From: an uncultured Clostridia bacterium
GTDB taxonomy: Bacteria > Bacillota > Clostridia > Christensenellales > UBA1242
Direction: 5' to 3'
Assembly: GCA_944382715.1 (NCBI GenBank)
Contig: CALWNC010000002.1
Span: forward strand, 258,738-322,737
Length of the DNA: 64,000 bases
Shown: in pieces, positions 28,726 to 36,791 of the stretch
How the letters are laid out: the number at the start of each line of letters is the position of its first letter
Numbering within the stretch: position 1 is the first letter of the stretch
Made by a program: the position numbers and the translations under genes
Notes under the pieces: model-generated
What the model saw: the letters and a program-made list of their open reading frames with translations, nothing else
Told to the model about the DNA's origin: nothing
The model's database searches: none

Positions 28726-29340
28726 ATGAATTATAGTGAAATGAAACAGGCAGTAAACTTACTTAGCAAAGAATGGAATTTAGGTAAGAGAGAGTCTGGG
28801 GCAGAAGGAGATATTTGTGCCTGGATATATCTTTTTTCAATTTTGGAAGAGAGCGAAAAAATTGTTAAGTTTAAGGTCAATAAAAAACTGGTGGGTTTTT
28901 GTGGGTATTCTAATAACAATTCTGGCAAACATAAACTAGCAAAAAAATTTTATAAATTTATTAAAAACAAACTATACAAAAGTAAAAGTATAAAAAATTT
29001 GGAAGCCTTTAAACAGTATGAACAGAATTATAATTATGTTCCTGACCATTTAAAAAACTACTTTGATGGAGAAGTTTCAATTTTATTGGTAGATAAGGAA
29101 TTTAGAGGACAAAAAATTGGGAAGAAACTCTTAACAACTGTATTTGAACTTGCTAAAAAAGATAATATGAAAAATTTACAAATTTTGACGGACGAATCCT
29201 GCAATTTCAAATTTTATGAGAATTTGGGTTGTAATTTGGTTTATGAAACTGTAGTTGAAAACAAAGAATATGGTAGGCTTGGTGAGATTAGTACCGAAAA
29301 GGCGTATATTTACGAAAAAAAATTACAGGAGAACTATTAA
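28726..29340 (+). CDS. GNAT-family N-acetyltransferase
   Basis: About 204 residues. The acetyl-CoA loop is FRGQKIGKKLL (R-G-Q-x-x-G-x-x motif A), preceded by the strand VSILLVDKE and followed by FYENLGCNLVYE (motif B). An insertion between the first strand and motif A is rich in lysine and aromatics. The start at 28726 is chosen because AGGAG lies seven bases before it; an ATG at 28693 overlapping the MFS stop (TAATG) is the alternative and would add 11 residues. Substrate unknown; its position between two MFS genes hints at modification and export of a small molecule or a resistance role, which is inference. Confidence 0.75.
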   Translation: MNYSEMKQAVNLLSKEWNLGKRESGAEGDICAWIYLFSILEESEKIVKFKVNKKLVGFCGYSNNNSGKHKLAKKFYKFIKNKLYKSKSIKNLEAFKQYEQNYNYVPDHLKNYFDGEVSILLVDKEFRGQKIGKKLLTTVFELAKKDNMKNLQILTDESCNFKFYENLGCNLVYETVVENKEYGRLGEISTEKAYIYEKKLQENY

Positions 29341-29945
29341 TGAAGTTAAATAGCAAGCAGGCACTTGAATTATTAGATAAAATGAAAAATGAAAATAGCA
29401 TTAACTGGATACAGCACAGCATATGTGTTGGTAATACGGCTGGAAGGATTGCAAAAGCATTAAATTTAGATGAAGATTTTGCTAAAACTTTAGGATACAT
29501 TCATGACATAGGCAAGGGTATTAAAAGTGAAGGTGACGGCGTTATCCCTCATGCGATATGTGGATACAATTATATTAAATCATTAGGTTTTGGTGAAGAG
29601 TATGCTGGCATATGCATAAAGCATTCTTTTTTGAATAATGACATTGATTGTCTTGCAAATGACAGAGATGAAACAGATAATGGCGACATAAATTATGAAT
29701 TTATAAAAAATTATATAAAAAATGAATATAGTATATATGAAAAAATCATTAATCTTTGCGATTTAATATGTACTCAAAAAGTGTTAACCGTTGAAAAAAG
29801 ATTAATAGATCTATTTTTAAGACATGGAATATTTGCAAAAACACAATATCACATAAGAGAAACAATGAAATTAAAACAGTACTTTGACAATTTGATTGAT
29901 AAAAACTTGTATTCTCTGTTTCCAGAAATTATTGAAAACCTTTAA
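29340..29945 (+). CDS. HD-domain phosphohydrolase
   Basis: 201 residues with the HD fingerprint: H27 in WIQHSICVG, the metal pair HDIGKGIKS (about 55-63), a further histidine in IPHAICGYNY and the aspartate in NLCDLICTQ. Soluble, helical. Usual substrates are nucleotides or other phosphates; the exact one is unknown. The start overlaps the acetyltransferase stop by one base (TAATG), so translation is coupled. An AGGAGA site lies within the upstream gene. Confidence 0.8.
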   Translation: MKLNSKQALELLDKMKNENSINWIQHSICVGNTAGRIAKALNLDEDFAKTLGYIHDIGKGIKSEGDGVIPHAICGYNYIKSLGFGEEYAGICIKHSFLNNDIDCLANDRDETDNGDINYEFIKNYIKNEYSIYEKIINLCDLICTQKVLTVEKRLIDLFLRHGIFAKTQYHIRETMKLKQYFDNLIDKNLYSLFPEIIENL

Positions 29946-30001
29946 TTAAAAATTTTTTTGAAACTGTACTAAAAAATAATACATTAAGTTTTTATTAGGA
30001 G

Positions 30002-31240
30002 ATGAATTACTCAAAAGAATATAAAAAATATTTAACATCTTCAGTGTTAGATACTGCCAATAATCGAATAGCAAGTACTTCTTTTATTTCAGCTTTTGCC
30101 ATTTATTTAGGGCTATCTGATTTAGCTCTTGGAATATATGCCGTATTAGATACAATGACTAATGTCATTCAAATATTTGCAGCACCATTATTTTCTAAAA
30201 TAGGTCAATCAAAAAAAATTGTGTTAACAAACTATTCAATATATAGAATTGCCTCTGTTTTTATGGCATTTATACCACTGTTGTCGAGTGATGTAAGTGT
30301 TAGGACAACATTGTTTTTTATATTGGCTACAATTTACGCAATTACTGGCGAAATGGGATATATAACCTTTGTTAATTGGCGAATGACACTCATAAAAAAG
30401 GAAGATAGAACTGCATTTGCTGCAAAAAGAAATTTTATTAAAAATACGGTTGTCTTGGCTTTTAGTTTAATAATGGGAATTATTTTAGAAACATTTACAG
30501 AATCTGGATTTGAATTGTACGGATTTTTAATCCTGTTTGCCATAGTGTTTGTTATAGCCTTTATAGATATTGCTATTAGAATAAATACATATAAACCAGA
30601 GGTGTTTCAGGAAAAAATTAGTGTAAAGGATAACATAGTAATTCCAGCAAAGGATAAGGATTTTAGGGGAGTTCTCATAACAGGTGGACTATATAGATTT
30701 GCCTATGGAATAGGAACAATGTATCTTAATGTTTTTATCTTGAGATACTTAAATATTGGATACATTTTCTACAGCTTGCTTAATATACTTGTCAATTTAT
30801 CAGAGGGCTTTTCAAGTGGGTATTGGGCAAAAAAATCAAAAGATAGGAATTGGTCAAAAGTTATTATGCCAATGTGCATAATATTTATTGTTGTGTTTAT
30901 ATCATTATTGCTATTTACCAATAATCAGCTAATATATTTACTTCCTTTGATTTATATACTTATTAGATTTGGAAATGCGTCTTATGCTATATATGACCAT
31001 ATTGTAATATATGAGAGTGCAAAAGATAAATTACAAACATCATATGTAACATTTGAAAGATTTATTGAAGGTATTGTTACTATGTTACTTCCTCTTTTAT
31101 CATATACAATTTTTAAGGAAAACGATAATGCTATTAAATTAACTTTTTTAATACCAATTATTGCATATGCAGTTTTGTTTATTTATTATATTTTTAAAAG
31201 AAACAAAGCAAAAAATGAAGAAATTAAAGAAAAAGAATAA
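30002..31240 (+). CDS. MFS-type transporter
   Basis: 412 residues, about 12 membrane helices in two halves separated by a cytoplasmic loop (KPEVFQEKISVKDN, about 195-225), with a charged tail. The N-terminal SSVLDTANNRIASTSFISAFAIYLG (split at about 13-37) and later GTMYLNVFILRYLNIG resemble uncharacterised Firmicutes MFS proteins. Efflux is the likely role; substrate unknown. An AGGAG sequence directly abuts the ATG with no spacer, which is abnormal. Last gene of the HAD-MFS-GNAT-HD-MFS group, 56 bases after the HD gene. Confidence 0.72.
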   Translation: MNYSKEYKKYLTSSVLDTANNRIASTSFISAFAIYLGLSDLALGIYAVLDTMTNVIQIFAAPLFSKIGQSKKIVLTNYSIYRIASVFMAFIPLLSSDVSVRTTLFFILATIYAITGEMGYITFVNWRMTLIKKEDRTAFAAKRNFIKNTVVLAFSLIMGIILETFTESGFELYGFLILFAIVFVIAFIDIAIRINTYKPEVFQEKISVKDNIVIPAKDKDFRGVLITGGLYRFAYGIGTMYLNVFILRYLNIGYIFYSLLNILVNLSEGFSSGYWAKKSKDRNWSKVIMPMCIIFIVVFISLLLFTNNQLIYLLPLIYILIRFGNASYAIYDHIVIYESAKDKLQTSYVTFERFIEGIVTMLLPLLSYTIFKENDNAIKLTFLIPIIAYAVLFIYYIFKRNKAKNEEIKEKE

Positions 31241-31384
31241 CTTTAAAAACAGCATATCAATGTAAATGTTTTTGCCTTAAAAATATTTGTAAAATAAAAA
31301 AACAACTAAAATAGACCATTTAGAAATAATAGGTTTTTTATGCTCAAAATAAGCTATAAAATAATAAAAAATTTTCCAAAATAA
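31241..31384. other. Gene-free stretch before the integrase remnant
   Basis: A/T-rich sequence with no promoter-ORF pair. It may contain further decayed integrase sequence in other frames, but I could not show this. Confidence 0.4.
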
Positions 31385-31567
31385 TATGCAAGACACAGTT
31401 TAAGACATACTTTTATAACAAAGTGCCAAAAGCCAAATATACCAATACATATAATTCAAAAATGGGTTGGTAATGATATAGGTAGCAAAGTAACAAATAT
31501 AGTTTATACGCATTCAAGAGAAATTGCAGAGATTGAAAATATAGAGAAATTCAATAACTATAACTAA
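31385..31567 (+). pseudogene. Tyrosine recombinase (phage integrase) C-terminal remnant
   Basis: A 60-codon open stretch bounded by a stop just upstream, with no start or ribosome site. It reads HSLRHTFITKC, then IPIHIIQKWVGNDIG, then TNIVYTHSREIAEIE before its stop. This is the catalytic end of a tyrosine recombinase: the R-H-x-x motif (HSLRHTF), the G-H position (here G-N) and the active-site tyrosine in the Y-T-H context. The N-terminal and core domains are missing, so it is inactive. It lies about 110 bases from the 3' end of tRNA-Gly, a classic integration site. Confidence 0.8.
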
Positions 31568-31605
31568 TTATTAACAAAAAAACCGTACACAAATCGAACA
31601 CAGCT

Positions 31606-31635
31606 AATAAAAAAAGACGGGGGCTAAGCCGTCTT
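31606..31635 (-). terminator. Terminator of tRNA-Gly
   Basis: On the minus strand AAGACGG / CCGTCTT with an 8-nt loop followed by a T-run, 46 bases beyond the tRNA 3' end. One of the more G/C-rich stems in the window. Confidence 0.75.
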
Positions 31636-31680
31636 AAAATGTAATTTTTTTTATAATAAAAATACATTTTTATACATTTT

Positions 31681-31754
31681 TGGAGCGAATGATGGGAATC
31701 GAACCCACAACCTAAGCTTGGGAAGCTCATATTTTACCACTAAACTACATTCGC
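31681..31754 (-). tRNA. tRNA-Gly (anticodon CCC)
   Basis: 74 nt including an encoded CCA. Acceptor stem GCGAATG/CATTCGC, discriminator T, T-arm GTGGGTTCGATTCCCAT, and an anticodon loop TTCCCAA closed by TGAGC/GCTTA, giving CCC, which reads GGG. A promoter lies upstream and a terminator downstream. The adjoining integrase remnant suggests its 3' end was used as an attachment site. Confidence 0.93.
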
Positions 31755-31788
31755 ATTATTGTCTAATTTTTATACTTTCATTTATAAA

Positions 31789-31815
31789 TTTATACCAAAT
31801 TCTTATCTTTGTCAA
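31789..31815 (-). promoter_or_regulatory. Promoter of tRNA-Gly
   Basis: Minus strand TTGACA, then TATAAA after 15 bp or TAAATT after 17 bp, about 35 bp before the tRNA 5' end. Confidence 0.55.
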
Positions 31816-31956
31816 CTAATAATTTATGGTCAAAAATAAAATTATAAATAAAAACAAAAGTAAAAAATAGCACAATAATTATTGTAGCACTTCAAGTATG
31901 TAATGATTTTCATTTTGTCATTGATTTTTTAATTGCTGTTTATTTTTAGTTAATTA

Positions 31957-32529
31957 TTATGGTAGTGGTAAAATGCCACAGGTTAGAATTTTTACACCTT
32001 CAAACTCAAAAGTAAGAGGAGAATTAATATCAGATTTTGAAACTTCTTTTAAAATAAATGCACCAGCAACTATATTAAAATTAGCCTGCTTTGAAAAATT
32101 AAGCATACCCTTAAATGTTGAACCCGTAGAAAAAACATCGTCAACAAAAATTACTTTTTTATTACTGAGCATTTCTAATTCATTTTTTGAAACATAAAAT
32201 TCAGTTTTTCCTGATGTAATACTTTCGCTGGTTATTTTTTGAGGCTCAAGCATATAACATTTTGGCTGTTTTCTAAGACAGACATAATTTAAATTGGTTA
32301 ATCTTGCAATTTCTTGAGCAATGGGAATACCTTTAAGTTCTGTTGTAAGTATAATGTCAAAATCAATTTTCTGACTTTCTATTTGATTTAAAAGTTCGCT
32401 AGCAGATTTATTAATTATTTCAGTATCACCAACGCAGTTAAAGCCTGCAATTTTTACCCCACTTGGCGTAGGCAAAATTGGAAGTTCTCTTTGAGTGCCA
32501 AGAATATTTAATTTATAAAATTCAACCAT
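31957..32529 (-). CDS. Apt/Xpt-like phosphoribosyltransferase
   Basis: 190 residues of the type I phosphoribosyltransferase fold. The PRPP-binding loop is KVIFVDDVFSTGST (about 124-137), preceded by ILTTELKGIPIAQEIA, typical of adenine/xanthine phosphoribosyltransferases. The N-terminus LPILPTPSGVKIAGF matches a Firmicutes subgroup annotated only as phosphoribosyltransferase. Purine salvage is likely; adenine or xanthine preference cannot be told. GGAG ribosome site; no purine riboswitch fold was seen upstream. Confidence 0.78.
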   Translation of the reverse strand: MVEFYKLNILGTQRELPILPTPSGVKIAGFNCVGDTEIINKSASELLNQIESQKIDFDIILTTELKGIPIAQEIARLTNLNYVCLRKQPKCYMLEPQKITSESITSGKTEFYVSKNELEMLSNKKVIFVDDVFSTGSTFKGMLNFSKQANFNIVAGAFILKEVSKSDINSPLTFEFEGVKILTCGILPLP

Positions 32530-32706
32530 ATTAATACTCCTTAGGCAATGAGTATAGCAAATTTTTACTAAAACAGGAAGTGATTAACTAACAATTGGCA
32601 ATTTTTGGTGAAAAATTGCAAAATTAATTATTTTTAGCAAATTATTTGTAAATATATAATTTTTGTGTTAAAGTAATATTTAACAAGAATTTTTTAGGAG
32701 TAAATT

Positions 32707-33654
32707 ATGAAAGCAAAATACTCAGTTGTAGTGCCATGTTATAACGAAGAAGAAACCGTAAATGCATTTTATGATGCAGTAATTCCCGTAATGGAAAGCT
32801 TAAAAGAACCATATGAAATTATATTTGTCAATGATGGTAGTAGGGATAGAACCGAACAATTATTAAAAGAATTAGCTCAGAAAGATAAAAATGTAAAGGT
32901 AATTAATTTTTCTAGAAATTTTGGTCAGCAACCAGCAATCTTGGCAGGTTTTAAAGAAGCAGAAGGAGATGCCGTAATTGATATAGATGTTGACTTGCAA
33001 GACCCAGTAGAAGCAATTCCAGAAATGATAAAAAAATGGAAAGAGGGATTTGATGTTGTTCATGGAAAAAGACTTGTTAGAAAGGGTGAAACCTTTTTTA
33101 AGAAAAAAACTTCTACAATGTACACAAATTTCTTTGAAAAAATAACGGGATTAAAAATTCCTAAAAATTGTGGCGATTTTAAGCTCTTTGACAGAAAAGT
33201 CATTGATGTTTTGACTAATATGAATGAAAGAGATAGATTTTTGAGAGGAATGACTGAGTGGGTTGGTTTTAAACAGACATATGTAGAGTTTGAAAGAAAA
33301 GAAAGAGTTGCAGGGCAAACAAAATATAATTTAAAGAAACTAGTTAAACTTGCAACAAATGGTATTGTTTCTAATAGTAGTTATCCTCTTTCATTTTCAA
33401 TGAAATTTGGTATACTTGGTGGGGTATTGTCAGTTTGTACTTTCATCACTTTTATAGTTTTGGCTTGTCTTAAAATATATTTACCACTTGTTAGTTGGTT
33501 ATTTCCTACTATAGTGCTTTGTTTTTCAATAAATTGGGTTCTTGGTGGATTATCTAACATTTATACAGCTAGAATTTATAGCGAGGTACAAGACCGACCA
33601 AAATATATCATTCGTGAAAAAATTAATTTTGATAATGATGATAATAAACAATAA
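32707..33654 (+). CDS. Family 2 glycosyltransferase, DPM1/GtrB type
   Basis: 315 residues. A GT-A domain opens with SVVVPCYNEE (6-15), has FVNDGSRDRT, the D-x-D-like DIDVDLQDP (about 97-105) and RDRFLRGMTEWVGF, then two C-terminal membrane helices (about 238-300). This is the GtrB/YkcC architecture that transfers a sugar from UDP/GDP to undecaprenyl or polyprenyl phosphate on the inner membrane face. It probably supplies a lipid-linked sugar for wall or lipoteichoic-acid decoration; the partner flippase or ligase is not adjacent. TAGGAG site; terminator follows. Confidence 0.85.
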   Translation: MKAKYSVVVPCYNEEETVNAFYDAVIPVMESLKEPYEIIFVNDGSRDRTEQLLKELAQKDKNVKVINFSRNFGQQPAILAGFKEAEGDAVIDIDVDLQDPVEAIPEMIKKWKEGFDVVHGKRLVRKGETFFKKKTSTMYTNFFEKITGLKIPKNCGDFKLFDRKVIDVLTNMNERDRFLRGMTEWVGFKQTYVEFERKERVAGQTKYNLKKLVKLATNGIVSNSSYPLSFSMKFGILGGVLSVCTFITFIVLACLKIYLPLVSWLFPTIVLCFSINWVLGGLSNIYTARIYSEVQDRPKYIIREKINFDNDDNKQ

Positions 33655-33658
33655 AAAG

Positions 33659-33681
33659 AGCATAATTATTTATGCTTTTTA
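33659..33681 (+). terminator. Terminator of the glycosyltransferase gene
   Basis: AGCATAA / TTATGCT with a 4-nt loop and TTTTT directly after the stem. Confidence 0.7.
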
Positions 33682-33715
33682 TTTTAGGATAATGCAGTAA
33701 TAGCATATTAAAATT

Positions 33716-33743
33716 TTGACAAGAGCAATTTGCGAGTTATAAT
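33716..33743 (+). promoter_or_regulatory. Sigma-A promoter of the metallo-beta-lactamase gene
   Basis: TTGACA, 16-bp spacer, TATAAT, 19 bp before the ATG. Confidence 0.75.
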
Positions 33744-33762
33744 AAGATTGAGAGGAATTTTT

Positions 33763-34383
33763 ATGTTTCAAATTATTTGTTTAAAGTCCAAATTTTTGAG
33801 AGGTATCTTTAATCAAAATACTTATGTTCTATTAAATGAAGATGAAGCAATTTTAATTGATGCAGGTGCTGATGTAAATGATATTAAAGATATTGTAGGG
33901 TCTAGAAAAGTCTTAGGTGTGTTAATGACTCATTTGCACTTTGATCACATTTGGAATCTTTCACAAATTTTAAGTGAATTTAAGTGTAATGTATATATTT
34001 CTAAAGGCTGTGAAAATAGGTTCAGTGACGCTACTTTAAATGCATCAAATTTAATTAAAAAAGAAATGAAATTTGAGATTTCACAAAGACAAATTAGCTA
34101 TTTTGAAGAAAATATGTCTATAGGAACATTTCAGATAAAAGTCTATAATACTCCGGGGCATAGTCGAGATTCTGTATGTTTTTTAATAGGAGATTCTCTT
34201 TTTACTGGGGATACTGTATTTTTTGATAGTATTGGCAGGACTGATTTGCCTGACAGTAACGACCAACAAATGATAAGAAGTCTTAGAAAAATTAGAGAGA
34301 TTGATTTTAGTATAGCTTATCCGGGGCACTATGATTCTTGTGAAAAATCTAAAATTTTACAAACAATTAATATGTATGTTTAG
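33763..34383 (+). CDS. Metallo-beta-lactamase fold hydrolase (glyoxalase II-like)
   Basis: 206 residues. Metal ligands: THLHFDH (H-x-H-x-D-H), TPGHS, FTGDT and a final PGHYDS. The arrangement and length match the YqgX/YcbL glyoxalase II-like group of thioester hydrolases. The frame is open upstream to 33730, but that region is the promoter; the ATG at 33763 follows AGAGG at good spacing. The terminator-like hairpin after its stop extends into the next gene. Confidence 0.82.
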   Translation: MFQIICLKSKFLRGIFNQNTYVLLNEDEAILIDAGADVNDIKDIVGSRKVLGVLMTHLHFDHIWNLSQILSEFKCNVYISKGCENRFSDATLNASNLIKKEMKFEISQRQISYFEENMSIGTFQIKVYNTPGHSRDSVCFLIGDSLFTGDTVFFDSIGRTDLPDSNDQQMIRSLRKIREIDFSIAYPGHYDSCEKSKILQTINMYV

Positions 34384-34386
34384 TAT

Positions 34387-34441
34387 AAAATCTTTTAAAT
34401 AAGCATAGTTTTTACTATGGTAAAATTTAAAAGATTTTTTT
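34387..34441 (+). terminator. Terminator-like hairpin enclosing the start of the M1 peptidase gene
   Basis: AAAATCTTTTAAAT (34387-34400) pairs perfectly over 14 bp with 34425-34438, giving a T-run to 34441. Inside the loop CATAGT (34404-34409) pairs with ACTATG (34414-34419), and this inner stem contains the ATG of the next gene. Confidence 0.7.
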
Positions 34442-35916
34442 GTTTTTTGTTTTCATTATTCATTTTGAGTGGAACACTTGTTTTATTTACGGGCTGTTCA
34501 ACCGAGGTAGAAAAGGTTTCAAAGAGTCTTTCTACATATAACATCACTGCAACTCTTGGAACTGATATGAAAATAACTGGCACAGAAAAAATTAATTATG
34601 TTAATGACACGGGCACTGATCTAAGCGAAATTTATTTGCACTTATATCCTAGGGCTTTTAGAGAAGATGCTCTTATAAAACCTTACACAACACTAACAAT
34701 GGCAAGTTGTTTTCCAAATGGCATAAGTTATGGTGATATTGAAATTAGTAATGTTTTGTTAGATGGAGTTAAAGCCGACTTTAGTATTACGGGTAGCGAT
34801 GAAGATATACTGCTAATAAAATTTGGGTATAGTTTGGCGCATAAAAATACTATCATAATTCAGATTGAGTTTACTATTACAATTCCTAATTGCACTCATA
34901 GATTTGGATTTTATGAGGGGAGTATTAATCTAGGTAACTGGTATCCAATTGTATGTAATTTCTCTGATGGCAAGTTTGATACTACACCTTATTATGCAAC
35001 GGGCGACCCATTTTGTTCAGGTGTTGCAAATTATAATGTCTCTTTGACATATCCAAGTGATTACATTCTTGCTTCTACTGGTGACTATACCACTACCCAG
35101 TCAGGAGATAATACTACAGCAATAATTACTGCTCTTGCTGTCAGAGATTTTGCCATGAATTTATCAGAGGACTCTTCTAAATTGACTGGTAAAATAGGAG
35201 ATACAACTATCTATTATTATGGTTACAATTCTGATGAAAAGTTGCAAGATTATTTGAAAATTTCTGAAAAAGCAGTTGAGTACTTTAATAAAACTTTTGG
35301 CAGTTATCCATATTCAACTCTATCAATTGTTAAAACGCCTTTTATTTATGGTGGCATGGAATATCCAAATATTGTATTTGTCAGTGACGCAATTGATGAT
35401 GAAGATGAATATTTAAAAGTCATTGTGCACGAAATTGCTCATCAGTGGTGGTATGCAACAGTCGGCAACGATGAAGTTAATGAAGCTTGGCTTGATGAAT
35501 CTCTTGCAGAATACTCTACAGCACTATTTTTTGAGGCGTATCCAGATTATGGTATCAGTTATTCGGATTTAATTAAAAATGCAATTTCAAGTTATAGTCT
35601 GTATGTAGATGTTATAGAAACTATACGCGGAGATGTCAATACTAAAATGAATTTATCAATTGATAAGTATCAAAATGATTATGAATATTCTTATATGGTT
35701 TATGTTAAGGGCGTGATAATGTTTGATGAACTTAGAAATGCAGTTGGTAAAGATAGGTTAATTGCAGGTCTAAAAAAATACTATTCAAATAATAAATTTA
35801 AAATTGCTACTAAGTCAGATTTTTACGAGGCGTTTTCATCGGCATGCCATAAAGATTTAGAAAATTTCTTTGAAGGTTATCTAAATGGTACAACGATAAT
35901 AACAAATATTAATTAA
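34417..35916 (+). CDS. M1-family metallopeptidase lipoprotein
   Basis: 499 residues. A lipoprotein signal peptide with lipobox FTGC (C27) anchors it outside. The gluzincin site is HEIAH (H338, E339, H342) with the third zinc ligand E361 in WLDESLAEY, 18 residues further, and the substrate-binding loop GGMEYP (cf. GxMEN) about 40 residues before. It therefore looks like an active surface aminopeptidase, shorter than cytosolic PepN because the C-terminal ERAP-like domain is missing. No Shine-Dalgarno sequence is present, and the start codon lies inside a hairpin loop. Possible role: processing of extracellular peptides for nutrition. Confidence 0.85.
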   Translation: MVKFKRFFCFLFSLFILSGTLVLFTGCSTEVEKVSKSLSTYNITATLGTDMKITGTEKINYVNDTGTDLSEIYLHLYPRAFREDALIKPYTTLTMASCFPNGISYGDIEISNVLLDGVKADFSITGSDEDILLIKFGYSLAHKNTIIIQIEFTITIPNCTHRFGFYEGSINLGNWYPIVCNFSDGKFDTTPYYATGDPFCSGVANYNVSLTYPSDYILASTGDYTTTQSGDNTTAIITALAVRDFAMNLSEDSSKLTGKIGDTTIYYYGYNSDEKLQDYLKISEKAVEYFNKTFGSYPYSTLSIVKTPFIYGGMEYPNIVFVSDAIDDEDEYLKVIVHEIAHQWWYATVGNDEVNEAWLDESLAEYSTALFFEAYPDYGISYSDLIKNAISSYSLYVDVIETIRGDVNTKMNLSIDKYQNDYEYSYMVYVKGVIMFDELRNAVGKDRLIAGLKKYYSNNKFKIATKSDFYEAFSSACHKDLENFFEGYLNGTTIITNIN

Positions 35917-35984
35917 AATTTATTTGCAAATTATTTTTCTTTTTAAATAAATTTGTGATATAATTTGCCTGCTAGGAGATATTT

Positions 35985-36791
35985 ATGCGTATAATAAATT
36001 TAGCTTCGGGCAGTAAAGCTAACACAACTTTTATTGGTTTTAATGAAACAAAGATTTTAATTGATGTCGGTTTAAATGAAAAACAATTGCGTGAAAGATT
36101 ACAAGAAATAGGGGAAAAAATAGAAAATATATCTGGGATTTGCATTACTCACGAACATAGTGACCACATTAAATCTTTAAAAACACTGGCAAAGAAATAT
36201 GATATGAATTTTTATATTCATAAAAATTTGGCTGAAAGTAATTTTTTATCTGACACGGTGTTTAAAGAAGGAAAATTACACAAATTTTTGTCTGATAAAT
36301 TTGTTATAGGTGAACTTGAAATTCAGCCTTTTGACACTTCACATGATGCTATTGCTCCAGTTGGTTTTTCTATTAATGTGCATGGTAGTAAATCAAAATT
36401 TTCAATTATTACTGATACGGGACTAGTTTTTGAAAGGACAATTAAGTTAATTGAACACTCTAAAATAGTTTTTATTGAATCAAATTATGATGAAAAAATG
36501 CTCAAAAATGGTTTTTATCCAGCTATTGTTAAAGAGCGTATTGCAGGCAATAAGGGACATCTTTCAAATGCCCAATCTTTGGAAGTAGCAAAAAGACTTT
36601 TTGCAACGGGAACAAAATGTTTTGTACTGTCACACTTGTCTGAAAATAATAATACTCCAGAACTTGCCTTTTTAAATTATGCCAATTTTTTTGAAAGTCA
36701 GGGCTATGTTCTTGACAAAGACGTGTTTATAAGATTATCATATCAAAATAGACATGGGAATAATTTTATTTTAAAAGAGGAATTTGAATGA
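35985..36791 (+). CDS. walJ: Metallo-beta-lactamase protein WalJ/YycJ
   Basis: 268 residues beginning LASGSKANTTFI, then LIDVGLNEKQL, ITHEHSDHIKSL (metal ligands), DTSHDA, TDTG, and IESNYDE (sequence features of YycJ/WalJ). WalJ is usually encoded with the WalRK system and is a putative 5'-exonuclease affecting wall and replication control; walRK is not in this window. TATAAT lies at about 35957 and AGGAG before the ATG. It overlaps the next gene by 4 bases (ATGA). Confidence 0.85.
   Translation: MRIINLASGSKANTTFIGFNETKILIDVGLNEKQLRERLQEIGEKIENISGICITHEHSDHIKSLKTLAKKYDMNFYIHKNLAESNFLSDTVFKEGKLHKFLSDKFVIGELEIQPFDTSHDAIAPVGFSINVHGSKSKFSIITDTGLVFERTIKLIEHSKIVFIESNYDEKMLKNGFYPAIVKERIAGNKGHLSNAQSLEVAKRLFATGTKCFVLSHLSENNNTPELAFLNYANFFESQGYVLDKDVFIRLSYQNRHGNNFILKEEFE

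Noticed and set aside
26129..31754. Restriction-modification, toxin-antitoxin or phage-defence island
   Set aside because: The block next to the tRNA has no nuclease, methyltransferase, reverse transcriptase or toxin-antitoxin pair that I can recognise; only transporters and small-molecule enzymes.
32530..32706. Purine riboswitch before the phosphoribosyltransferase
   Set aside because: No three-way-junction pattern or conserved loops on the minus strand; the region is plain A/T-rich.
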